From NCBI GenBank assembly GCA_025345505.1, contig JANVCC010000018.1, forward strand, positions 8,016,574 to 8,080,573: a stretch of 64,000 bases of DNA, in the 5' to 3' direction. Numbering within the stretch: the first letter of the stretch is position 1; the number at the start of each line of letters is the position of its first letter. Position numbers and translations under genes: made by a program. This DNA is from Todiramphus chloris collaris. Its lineage: Eukaryota > Chordata > Aves > Coraciiformes > Alcedinidae. Below the pieces are notes generated by a model. That model did no database searches. It was not told where the DNA came from and saw only the letters and a program-made list of their open reading frames with translations. This document shows, one piece after another, positions 49,871 through 61,500 of the stretch.

Positions 49871-50704
49871 TCATTTTAGAGAAGGGAAGGGCAGATTTCC
49901 CACTTCCAAATGTGAGGAATTACCTATTTTTAAGCTGTGACTACTGGATGACACACTGCTTTCTAGTGGGCTTTCTCGATTATGGCACATTAGTTCACAG
50001 ACCACTTCTCTGATTGTCTCTTTTGATAAAGTACCTCCACATATGAAAATAAAACTAATTCCTTAACATAATTATTTTACATGGTAAAACACCTGTAGAG
50101 GTTTGGTTTTCTCATTTTTTACCATGACAGAAGTAAAGATTATCACCACTGTGATAGCTAATTATTCCATTTTAAGTAAACCCAAGATAAAACACAAAGC
50201 ATTTGTGTTTTTTTTCCATTTCTTTCATCTTTGAAATGAGTGTTTTTTCCATCTGACAAATGGCTTGATTCTTGAAGTAGTGGTATCTTCTTACTAGTAC
50301 GAAGACTCAATTAATTTCATAATGCAAACTCACACTAAGAAAAATGCCACTTAAACTTGAGGCAGTGTAATATAATCATATCCTCCCTCTGTGAGGGGTT
50401 CTTGAGATAGTAATTTGCAAGCAATTGTTGGGAGCTGTGTATTTTTTCACTGAGGCCCTGTGCTGAGTGATTAAAGTTCCATTTAATAGTAAGATTCATT
50501 TTTCACAGGTATGTGATTCATTTGTACTTCATAAAAAGACATGAACAAAGAAATATTAAAGAAATGAGAATTTCAAAAGTGTCAAAGAATATGTATAGGT
50601 AAACGGTAAATGTGGGTGTTCTTGGTCATCAAACATACTCTATGCATCTATGTAAGTGGTAACAAAGTGGAATTTAAGAGACAAACATTAAAAATTCACA
50701 TTGT
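49871..50704. other. Unique AT-rich non-coding DNA
   Basis: Nothing recognised. Confidence 0.55.
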
Positions 50705-50925
50705 GGTGAGATGACAATAGACATAAGTTGAAAAAAGAGAGGTGCAGCTGGACAGAATAACAAACTTTTTCCACAGGAGGACAGAACGGGTTGCCCAGAG
50801 TTCTTGTGATTTCTCCATCCTTGAAGGGAGACCAGATCCTACTGCTGACCCTGCTCTGAGCAGTAGGTTGCACTAGAGACCTCTTGAGTTTCCCTACAAC
50901 ATGAGTGAGGCTATGATATTTAGAT
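50705..50925 (+). mobile_element. Diverged CR1-like 3' end
   Basis: 'cgggttgcccagagttcttg', 'tctccatccttga' and 'ctgaccctgctctgagcag' followed by 'ggttgcactagagacctc' keep the order of a CR1 3' UTR, with many changes and no clear terminal repeats. An old copy; edges are approximate. Confidence 0.6.
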
Positions 50926-52515
50926 GTATCAGAACTGTAAGAAGAGGATCTGGCATACTTCTGTTTCATCATTTCTCAGTCATGATGTTAATGCATTAAA
51001 TGGCTCATACCTTCTCATTCTGATCACATGGTATATGTGTGCATACATATATACACACCTTTTTACACATGTGGAAGGAGGAAATGAACACATTAATGAA
51101 AGAGAGTAGAACACCCTATTATTTCTTGTCATAAAGGAAGAGTTTTCATAACAGAGTTAGAAAGTTTCAGTAAATATTAAGAGGACAAGGTGCTGAAAGC
51201 ACTGAGAAGTTAATTATGTCCCATTTGAGGTCTGCTTGTTATAATTCACATGCTACATTTAACAGTTGCACTGCAGTGATGTATATTTACATAATATTGT
51301 TCAATAACATACGCTTAGCTGACAAAAAGATAAATGGCTGATCATATTTATATGTTAAAAGCTTTTTCTAGCAAGTAGTATGATTAAGCCATTTGAAAAA
51401 AAAAAAAAATCTATTTTCTTTGAGATAGCTGTGATAACTGCTTTTTTCCTCCCCTAAGGACCTTTCAGAGGTGAAACCAAACAGATGGTCACACTGATCA
51501 TTTTAGATGATTCACAGCAACAGTATAATAAGAGTATTATGATCAGCGTGACCCTCACTGAAGGAAGGAGTCATATTCTGCCCAGCTCTGACCTTGTTAT
51601 GCTGGTCTGTGACAATGCAGGAGGAGTTATTAGATTTCAGGTAGCCTCAAGATCTGTTATTGATTGCAAAGGCAGGTTCCTCTTCTTATTGACCACATTC
51701 ACTTTTTGTGCTGCAAGCTTCCCTATTTGTGCTTTCTTTGGATGAGAATTTATATAGGTTGCCTATTTCATTGTTTGATGAAAGTGGCTCAGAAAAAAAA
51801 AATCTGTGTCTATAGATATAGAAGTAATGAGTTAGTAAGCATGTATTTCGCTGTAGTCTAACTATCTTTCAGATATAACCTTAAGAACCCTTCACAAGGA
51901 CAATTTATACTCCCTTACCTGTGTTTTTTTTAAACCAAGTTCCATTTTGGAGGGCCCACTTTACAGGCTTCTTACTTTTAGAATATCTTTAAGCATTTCT
52001 CAGATAATTATATAGAGTGGAATTAATCTAAAAGTTAGATGCATTATCTAGGCTAGTCATCTAAAGTTTCTCTCCTGACACTTGTGAGAGACTGGCACCT
52101 CCAAAGGGCAATTCTCATACCATACAAAAATAAGTATATAAAAGACTATAATAGGCATGAAATTAATTCTAACAGTAATGTTAAATTTTGAGCTTGGATA
52201 CAATTTCTACTGAATGCATATCATATCTATACCCTACATGAACTTCATCTATTTCTTCATGTGTTAATTATTCTCATCTGTATTAAATATTCTGTATAAC
52301 ACTTCTGAAAATGATTAGGACAGGCCCATAACTAACACTAAGAGCTTATCATGTTTTTTAAATGTCCTTTGGGGGATTTTTCATTGGAAAATGTTGATTA
52401 ATTGAAACTGATCCTTTGGTCCAGGACAGAATTTCTGGTAAAACATATGAAAAGACAGCTACTCTTCTCAGAATAGCAAGTAGTCTAGTTGTAAAACTAA
52501 TTAAGTGTGGAAATC
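50926..52515. other. Unique AT-rich non-coding DNA
   Basis: No gene supported. The 86-codon plus-strand ORF 51485-51745 has a short mixed-composition start but no recognised domain or splice context. An A14 run lies at 51397-51410. Confidence 0.5.
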
Positions 52516-52571
52516 TTTTTTTTTTTTAGGATGGGAACTTTATTCAATCTTTGCCATTCTAGGCAACTTAC
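52516..52571 (-). other. Minus-strand AATAAA followed by A12 next to the exon candidate
   Basis: On the minus strand AATAAA (complement of 52539-52544) is followed after 11 bases by twelve A (complement of 52516-52527). This is the spacing of a mature mRNA 3' end, or a chance pairing of an AATAAA and an A-run. It bears on whether the adjacent open frame is an exon or a retrocopy. Confidence 0.5.
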
Positions 52572-52740
52572 CTATTCCATCGGGATACAAGGTGATTTCA
52601 TGGTCTAATGAATCTTTAATTAAGGATAGATATTTGGATAATTCCAGTGAATAGTACTGAGGACAGCCAACAGAGTACTGCTGATGTAGCTCACCTGCAT
52701 CTCCTGCATTTTCATGAAGTTCCTTAGGTACCAGACATAT
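52572..52740 (-). CDS. Unidentified exon or retrocopy candidate, 169 bp
   Basis: On the minus strand a fully open segment lies between an AG (complement of 52741-52742) and a consensus donor ATAG|GTAAGT (complement of 52566-52575). It encodes about 56 residues of balanced, non-repetitive composition: ICLVPKELHENAGDAGELHQ, then QYSVGCPQYYSLELSKYLSL, then IKDSLDHEITLYPDGIG. The frame stays open on both sides, from an ATG at 52755 to a stop at 52540, but an in-frame TGA lies shortly upstream of that ATG. I do not recognise the family. Two readings fit: a genuine internal exon of a minus-strand gene with a long intron, or a fragment of a processed retrocopy, since AATAAA and an A-run follow. The pyrimidine tract before the AG is poor, which weakens the exon reading. 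Chance is not excluded. Confidence 0.3.
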
Positions 52741-52755
52741 CTGGGGATCCCTCAT

Positions 52756-55700
52756 TTTTTCTCACTTTTCATTACCCAAAACAACCAAAAAAAAGTTTGC
52801 ACAAAACACCCATAGACAATCTTTCACATCCAAATTTGTTTTCTCCTTCAAGAGAATAGGGATATAATTTCAATCTTTAAAAATTAGGATTGAAAATAAT
52901 ATGTAAACTTTCCAAACTTCTATTTTAAACAGAAAAGATGGTTAAGAGATTATGTAGTTGGTTATAACACACAAGCATAATTAACAAGCTTGATTTAAAA
53001 GCATGATATTAATTCTTTCATACAAAAATGATGGAGGGAGAGAGGTAATCTCATAGAAGCTGGTTAGTGGAAAGGCAAACACATTTATTGCAGGAAAGGA
53101 TGTCAGAGGATGAAAAAAAAAAGAAAGAATAAAACTATTACAGACATCAAGGAAGTTTCCTAAAAAGGTGGCTGAAGGAGCATCCAGTCAGCAGAGATGC
53201 AACCCTTGGATTGTCTTGTAACTGCCTAGGAGACTGGTGACTGAGCTTCAGTGAAGCATTCTTTCTTGCCTGTTTTCTCTGATGTCTAAACTCACACAGC
53301 AGAACTCACCTTAACTTTTGGCATCAACATTGCATATAACTCCAATGAAGACAGCCACCTAAGATTCCTTTTCTGAAGAAAAATAGATTATGTTTGGTTG
53401 TAATTCACCTGCTCTATTTCCATTGCATTATGAACTATATCTAGAAGTTGGTTTTGGTGGACTAGCTTGGAAGCCAGCATCACCCTTCACTAGAGTGCTG
53501 TTTTTTTTTTCTCTCCCTTTCCTCCATTGCCTCACATCTGCATCATAGGAAACCACTGATTTGCCCTTCCAGTAAACTCCTCCCTGATAGATACATTTTT
53601 AAAACCTTTATGGTTTAGTCTGTTTCATACAATGCACATGGGCAATAGTATTATTTGTACATGCAGCTGTCAGGCTGATGAACCCTGATTTAGTGTCAGC
53701 TTTTTATAGTGAGTGTACTTTACCTCCACAAAAACAGTATTAGAATGGCAATCAGATATAAGAATAAAGTTATTGCTTGTGAATACCTATGAGAGAAAAC
53801 TATGCACTCTTTCTATCCAAGCCAGTCTCCTTTCAGCATCTGAGACTTCTGAGTTCCACAAAGCAAATTCTGTGACCTGTAGTCATACAACCTGACATCA
53901 CCAAAATTTTCTTGAAAGATTCTACTACTTCTATTAAAATTACAGAATATTTCAGAAAGGTGTATGTCTTAGCTGCATCAAATATGTGCCATGAAAAAAA
54001 AAATTATTAAAGAACTTCCAGAATAATTAGATATCATGGAAGAGGAATTGAAAATCACAGTTCTTTGCAGAAGAACAAAATATGTGAGAGTGGGAGCAAG
54101 AAAGAGACACATCTGCATTTAAATCTGTCTTATCATGTGAAAGTTATTTAAATTTTGTTACTGTTATATACCTAAAATAATACTGATCTGAGATCTTGAA
54201 CCGCTCTCTTTTGCTGTAACACTTACTATATAATATAAAATATTATCAAAACCGAAGTGAAAGTTGGAATATAAATAGATGCCACTGGGGAAAAAAAAAA
54301 AAAGAAAATAATGCTATATATACATAGCTTTTAAATGCGATGGAAATAATATACATATAAAACTTTGACAAAATTAGATGATATGTAGAGAAAATACTTT
54401 TCAGCATAAGTCTGAGTCTAGATTAGTACATTTTCATGCACTTTTTCATATGTCTTTATGGTTAGAAGGCTTTTTGGTTACATTTTTCAGAGAGTTCATT
54501 CATCAAGTACACGAGTAAAAACAATCCAAAAGAAGCTGAAGACATACAAAACAGTGTAAGAATGTCATACAAATTTTTACCTCCTAGAGGCAAACTAAAC
54601 CAAGAGAAACATACAAACAGGAGATGTGTAGTCCCACCCACTACTCCCTTGAGTGAAACAGAATTATTTTCATTAACCTCACTTAGTAGAGGATCAGGCC
54701 CAGAAAGAGAAAAACTAGCATCTAGTGATGCAGGTGAACAAAAAAGGATTGCAGCTCTATACTTCAGTAAAATTTGGAACAATCAACCACCAAGATTTCT
54801 CAATGTCTAATGTATCCATTCAATTATGTGCTATACAGATAAAACTTCATATAACAAAATGTAGTAATCACAGAGAGCCATATTTTTTATTATTGTTAAT
54901 ATAAGTAGCACAGAAAAGAATTCCAAGTATGAAATAAACTTTTCTACTTTATACTATGAACTTCAAGACATTTGTATGTGTGCTTTTGAGTTTATACAGA
55001 CACTTATTTTCTACATTATAATGTTATGCCTCAAAGTTCAGAACTTTGGGGAATAAAAGAATTTCCTGTAATATGCTAGATACAATCTTCTTTTCTGGGG
55101 GGCTTGTGAAGCAAGCATTCATATCAACGCCAACTTTATTGTTTATATATAATATTATTTATCATTTATATTTAGTGTGAAAAGTAATTAAAATTTTAAG
55201 TCACTAAATTTTACAATAAACCAACACACCCTAATGGTTAGTACCACTTTACATTTCCATTCCTTCTTTTTATCAAAGCTATGAGAAATATAGCATTATC
55301 CTAAAATTTGACATAGAAATACAGGAAATTTTAATAAAGCAGTTGAATAAACCACTTTCTTTATCAGGACACAAAGATATATTCAAGTCCAAGCAGTAAA
55401 CTGACCTTCCTCAGAATTACTTATTGCAGAAAATAACTGATTATTAATTAAAGCCTTGTTTGCTCTAGAGATTTTCTGCACCAATTGCCACCTTAAGTGG
55501 CTAAATAACAGAATCATTGCAGCAAGTGTAGAGAGGCAAGGCTGATATTTTCATTAAAAGTGTTTACCCCTTTTTTTCCCAGTCTGAATAGATCCAGCAG
55601 TGCAAACAGCTGCTTCATTTGATTACACAAAGGATTTCATGAGGGCAACTATGCTTATAGTCCTGAATCAAAAAAAAACTAAGACCTCATTCCCTTGGGT

Positions 55701-57061
55701 TTGTGGCTTTGTTTTTGTCTCATTGCATCCCCTCACATGCAGAAATATTATACTTCAAAAACTAAACAGGTGCATGAAAAATGGCAGGTGTTGTCTCAGA
55801 TAAACCCTTTTGCCTTGCTGTGCATCTGCTGTCTGAACTCTCAAACTCCCTTGCTGTTTGACGTCTCAAGCATCTGTCATTTGATTTCTCAACCTTGCCA
55901 TTAGATGCCTTCAGTGTTCTATTTTTTTTTTCAGGATAGATGTTTCTCAAATGTTACCTCTGTCCACACCAGAGACTGCAAGGCAGCAAAACTGTAAGTA
56001 AATATTTCTTCTAATTTTTTTCTTTCTGTAAGCAACACATCTTATTAACGTTAATGTTATGACAAGATGCTCCTTAGATCCCAGATATTTTGTCTGCTTG
56101 TTGGAAGATAGGACACATGTGCAAAAGACTAGGTATGTAAGAGCAGTTCCTTCTCCTCAAAATATTTATCCCATTGCACTGTAAATATTTGGATTCTTTT
56201 CATGCACCATTCAGTTTTTATGAATTTTTGACTAATTTTGGCTGAATACCAGACAAAATTTTAACTTCTTAGAGGCATCAAAGTTTGTACTTGGGCAGCT
56301 ACAGTAAAAGATCTCCAGTGAAACAGTGAAAAGTCAGAGATTTCTCTGAAACATAGGTCTTCATTAATTTTGAAAATACACATTTTTAATTAAGTGGTGA
56401 ACTGTGAAATATAATCTATGTACAGTCTAAATGACAGCAAATGGAAAGACAAATTACCTGCAAGTAGCTCTTCTTTGCTATATGGCCATTTGCTTAATTG
56501 CTAACTGTTACTGTTTGAGCAGTGGCTTAAAAGGTCCAAAGAGTTGGAGCAAGGCTAATAAGAGAAACCCTTCACCCAAAATTTAGAGACAGAGAAATAA
56601 TGTATAGTACTGTACATAAAGTTGTCCAGGCATCATCCAAAGGAGTTTCATAGTCCATGGATGAGGAGTCAGAGAGATGTAGTGAATGGTGTATTTGCTC
56701 TGCCTAGTATTTGATACTCCTTGGCAAAGACGATGTGCCTGGGCTGTGACTCCCTGCATAAACCAGGCATAAGTTTGATTGGATCCATTCTTATGAAAGG
56801 CTGCAACCATTGAATACTTTCATCTGTGATTTGAAAGTCAGTAAAAAACTGGTGCTGATAAAGCTTACAGCTAATGAAAAGTTGGTAAGAATGTTTAATA
56901 GTAGTAAGGACTTAGAAATGAGTGATTTAGACAATTTATTAATGTGATTTTTCAAACAGAATAGTGTCTAGATCAATGAAAGTACCTTACATGGTATATT
57001 AATGCATGTTAAACACACAAACAATCAAGAAGAAAGCCATACATAAATACTGCTTAAGATC
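52756..57061. other. Unique AT-rich non-coding DNA
   Basis: No gene or interspersed repeat recognised in 4.3 kb. A-runs occur at 53114-53123 and 54290-54303. The opposed ORFs at 54462-54782 (minus, 106 codons) and 54562-54810 (plus) and the ORFs at 55600-55950 lack domains. Confidence 0.5.
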
Positions 57062-57238
57062 AGAGTCCTGGAACAGGCTGCTGGGAGAGGTTGTGGAGTC
57101 TTCTTCTCTGAAGAGTTTCAGAACCTGCCTGAACATGATTCTGAGAAACCTGCCATTAGTGATTCTGCTTTGGCAGAAGGATTGGACTAGGTGATCTCCA
57201 GAGGTCTTTTCCAACCCCTACCATTCTGGTATTATGTG
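57062..57238 (+). mobile_element. CR1 LINE, 3' end
   Basis: 'cctggaacaggctgctggga', 'gaggttgtggagtcttcttc', 'attggactaggtgatctcca' and 'ggtcttttccaacccctacc' mark a CR1 end of about 175 bp. The terminal repeats are reduced to ATTCTGGTATTATG. Confidence 0.92.
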
Positions 57239-58415
57239 TTTCTATTATCTAAAAATTAATGCCTCCAGCTTGAATGGACCTTTTATACAACTAGATTGGA
57301 GAAAGCTGAAAAAAAAGAACACTGGATGGTCTGGGGAAAACTCCTTGGCTGTGTTTAAACCATATTTTAAGAGAACCATGAAGTCTTCTTTGAGGTTATT
57401 ATTCAAAACTTGTAGGCACAACCTGCAGTTTATGCAAAAGAGATGCTCAAGAGAAGGATGCACACTGAAAATAAGGAATTTGGGTGGGGATGGAAGAGGA
57501 GAAAAAAAAAAAAAAAAGAAATGAGAAGAGATTCTGCTTATGGCCACTCCCCAGGCTGCTGGTTTACTGTAGTATAAACATAGATCTTGAGTATGGACTA
57601 AACAATGAGACTTTTGGATGTGTTGAATTACATTACATTGACAATAGAAGGCATTTTGAAGTATTTTAAAAAAATAAGTCATTGCTTGGTAGGTATAGCA
57701 GTCTGACCCTAAGACTTTGTAAGAAGATTTGATTGCCATCCGTGTGAAAAAAATACTTAACTTTCTATACTTCGAGGAAGTTAGGAAGACAAAAATGCAA
57801 CTGTGACATTTGAGGAAATGAAAAGTCAACATATAACAATGTAAATCACACATAGCAAACACAGCTATAATAAACATACCTTTATCCATCTTAGATACAA
57901 TGACAAATACTTCCAAAATTCAAATTATATTTTACAGCCTAAGTAAATATTAAAAGGCCGCCAAATCTGCTAGCATAAATCCCCATGACCTCGCAAGTTT
58001 TCACCATGTGCATTAAATAAAATGAGAATGAATCATGAAGGCATTTTTGCTCTGCTGAGAGAACACACAGGTAAAAAGAGATAGTTTTACCAACTGCTTT
58101 CAGAAGTGATGTATTTCTGGAAGACCTGGAGAACTGTGAATTTGTCTACAGACAGGTTTTGTATTATTTTAATGCTAAAGTTATAGAAATGGTCATGAAT
58201 TACTTGCATACTGATGTCACCTGCAGTGTAGGAATGGCAATCATCAGTTACCAAAGACAGCTCCTCAGAGAGCTTATACTTTGAGAGAAAATATTCCACT
58301 ATGAAAATGGTTTATATTGGGACAGCTGTGGTCATTCTTGTAGAGTGTATTACTCAGTCCAACTGGCTGCACTGTGGGTTTGGTGGTCATACTGGTTAAA
58401 ACACTTAGCATGTAA
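57239..58415. other. Unique AT-rich DNA with the longest ORF of the window
   Basis: The minus-strand ORF 57245-57916 has 223 codons but is built partly from poly-Phe encoded by two T-runs (complement of 57502-57517 and 57308-57317), has no domain, and lacks any gene-like context. I do not regard it as a gene. Confidence 0.55.
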
Positions 58416-58540
58416 GGTCAGGCTGGATGGGGCTTGGAGCAATGAGATCTAGTTGGAGATGTTCCTGCTCTCTGCAGGGATGGTTGGACTAGACGATCTT
58501 TAAAAGTCCCTTCCAACACAAACCCTTCTGTGATTCTGTG
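58416..58540 (+). mobile_element. CR1 LINE, last 125 bp
   Basis: 'ggctggatggggcttggagc', 'gatctagttggagatgttcc', 'ggttggactagacgatcttt', 'cccttccaacacaaac' and two TTCTGTG units. It is of the CR1 subtype with the 'ggatggggctttgagcaacc' 3' UTR, different from the copies at 6984 and 12393. Confidence 0.93.
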
Positions 58541-61500
58541 TTAGCTTTCTGCAGGGACAGCGTATGTGCCTGAGTTAACCTTCTGTGCAGTGCAATGAAA
58601 CAGCTCAGCAAGAGGTGCATGCAATGTCATCAGAGGCAAGTGTCCACTCCCATGACTCCACAGGAATGGCTGAAGGATTCAGCAGTTCATATCTAGTTTT
58701 CTCTTATCTTTTTGTGTCCATGCCATCAGATCACTTTCTTCACTCTTGGTAATCTCAGTCTATTCCCATTACTAAGTTTTGCAGAACTGCAGCAGTAATC
58801 AGTGTTTCAGACTGTAACCCTGACTGCACCACATACAGAGACTTAACATTTCTTTTTTCCTCTGATAATTTGAAGCTTTATTTTTAATATTTATTGCAAT
58901 GCATAGTCTCAGAAGATGACAGTGGATGCATGATAAATATGTTATCTCCCCCCCCAAACAAACAGACATCCATCTGTCTATCCAAACGATGGTACTTGCC
59001 AGCTGTGCATATATAAAGAGTAAATGTAAAACCAGCTGTTCATTCAGTTCATCCCATATAGTGAGGTTGTCACTGTAATCACTTTGGCTGGGAAAATTTC
59101 CAGTCATCACACTGCTGGCTCTTCATGAATCACACTTGTCAGGAAAACGTCAGCATCTTTTAAACAGCATTTGGTTATTTTTAGAATGAATGCTACGAGT
59201 GTATTTAGGGCAATTACTTTCAGGACTTGAGAAAAATCAATTGATAACACTAAAAACCATATGTCTGGCTCTCAACTGAAGCAGCAGACTTCATGTTTGA
59301 ATAAAAGTGTACAGTTATCCTTCCAGCACACTCCATCACAGCAAGCACCAACAATAAAGCCTCATACAATTTCCTGAATTTCTGAAAAATGGACATGTTG
59401 GAACAGTTCTGGGAAAAGCAATGATGCTGACTGGTCAGAGATCTATAAAATATTCCTAGGAGGAGAAATATGAACATTTGATGTTGTTGAGGAAAAAGAA
59501 AAAAAAATTACTGAAGCCAAAGAGACCACGAGGTTGAAATCTGTCACTAAATAAAAGGCAATAATTTGGTCTTGTTTAAATCTAGTGGAGAGACTGTGGC
59601 AGTAAAGATTCAGTCTGGATACCAAGAGAAAGTTTGTGTGGATTAAGACAAAAGCATTAGGTAGCAAATTTAAGCATATGCTATGTGTCTAAATACTTTG
59701 ATATAACCCCATGACATCTACATGTAGAATTTTTTTAATTCTCTTCATAATATACACATATAAGCTATAGATTTTATAAATGTACAGCAGCATGATAACA
59801 GTTTTTCAGTAGAAAACTAAAAGGTATCTAATGAAAGCTCTGTGGTTGTTAGTACTGCTAATCTACAGATAATGGGTGGATAACTTCACTTTTAACCGAA
59901 ACTTGAAGATATGATTAGGCGCAGGTCATGCAATGTCAAGGAAAACAAGTGAATAGTGCCTTCTTCTGGGACCAGCAATGTCAGATGTACCTAGTCCAAT
60001 TTTTCACTGATGCTTTACCTGATAAAGAGGATTTTCTACTTCCCACAATAGTACTCCAAACCATGAATTGCACATCTATTTGTTTTTCTCCTTCTAACTT
60101 TCCAGAACTAAAACAATTTTCCAAATTTTTCTTTGGTTAAAAATGAAATATCTTTGATGAAATTTCCATTACCTTTTTAAAGGGAAAATTGCTTCAGCAC
60201 AACACCATTTTTCTGAAGTGTTCAAGATGAGAAATGGTTGGGAATGATTCTTTAATTAGCTACTACTTTTCTATCTAAATCAAAACATTCCTGACTATAG
60301 GTTTCAAGGTCTGCACCTGAAAATATTAAGCTTTGGAATGTAAGTCTATTCCATTGTGATTTGACTTTCAGGTTATATTTATACTAATTAGCTATCAAAG
60401 CTCTGTACTTGATAATGTAGGTGAACAGGTGATTTTTATGCTGTTTGAGATTATCCAGACAAATTCAAAACAGTTGAGTCATTATCATCATGGTTAGTCA
60501 ATGTTTTCTGATATAAATTGTTGTGAATGTTCTTCAGGAAATATCAACATTTTGTATCCATTTAGTTTGAAAACATTTTTGAAATATGGGAATGTCTTGA
60601 AAAAGGGAAATTCTGTTTTTACCATAATCATAGATAATTTAATCAAGGCTCAGCTGCACTATTCAGAGATGTACCTTCTCAAAGATCAAGGATAGATTTC
60701 TTCTCCATAGATTAAATGGAAAAATGTGATATGATAGGAAGAAAAACAGATTACTGAATACCAGAATAAACGGTGAAAGATGCATTTAAATAAACTGTAG
60801 TCCTGGTCAGACTTGTTATGGGCACACATATTTTTTGGGTGTCAGTCTCTGATATTTTCTGAGCCATACAACCCACTCACAAGACAAGGCTAAATAACTG
60901 AAAATTTACTCATGGCTTTTTTTTCCATTTTTTGCCAGTCCCTTTGCCCTTTGAATTAACTCTGGTCTTAAAATAGGATTTACCTGTATTTATCATCATT
61001 GACTTCTGCAATGTAAACTATTCCTCTGGGGTTCTTTAAATTCTTCTTAGTATGGCATTTCTAGTGTGTACACAATTAGGTGAGTCTGCAGCTTAATTTG
61101 GTTGCATTCATACCTATGCACATCTGACCACTCAGACAGTGTTTCACTTTTAACAGAGTTCAGCGGGAAGAAAGAGGTGCATGGAGGAGGAATTACAAAG
61201 AGAAAATCCAGGGGAGCATCTAACAAAGTCATAGACAAAGTTTTAGGAGACTATCCTTTCATAGACTCTGTACAGTTCACAGTTAGCTATGCAGAGACTT
61301 TGATTTGCGGAGAACAGGAGTTGATTAATTAGATCTAGAAAGCTGGGCTGTGCAAACCCTGTAGGAATTTATGAGCTGAGCCTTGAAGTTTGTTTAATAG
61401 TTGTTGGATACATGAAAACAGCTTCAGGCTTGCTTAGGGGACAGAGTTTTTAAAAAAATAACCCAAACAACAACAACAAACACACAAAACAAACAAAACA

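Noticed and set aside
51485..51745. 86-codon ORF with a mixed-composition start
   Set aside because: No known motif, no upstream acceptor that convinces, and its second half turns into low-complexity hydrophobic residues.
57245..57916. Longest ORF, 223 codons, minus strand
   Set aside because: It contains poly-Phe runs encoded by T-runs, has no domain, partly abuts a CR1 end and shows no splice or promoter context. A chance ORF in AT-rich DNA.
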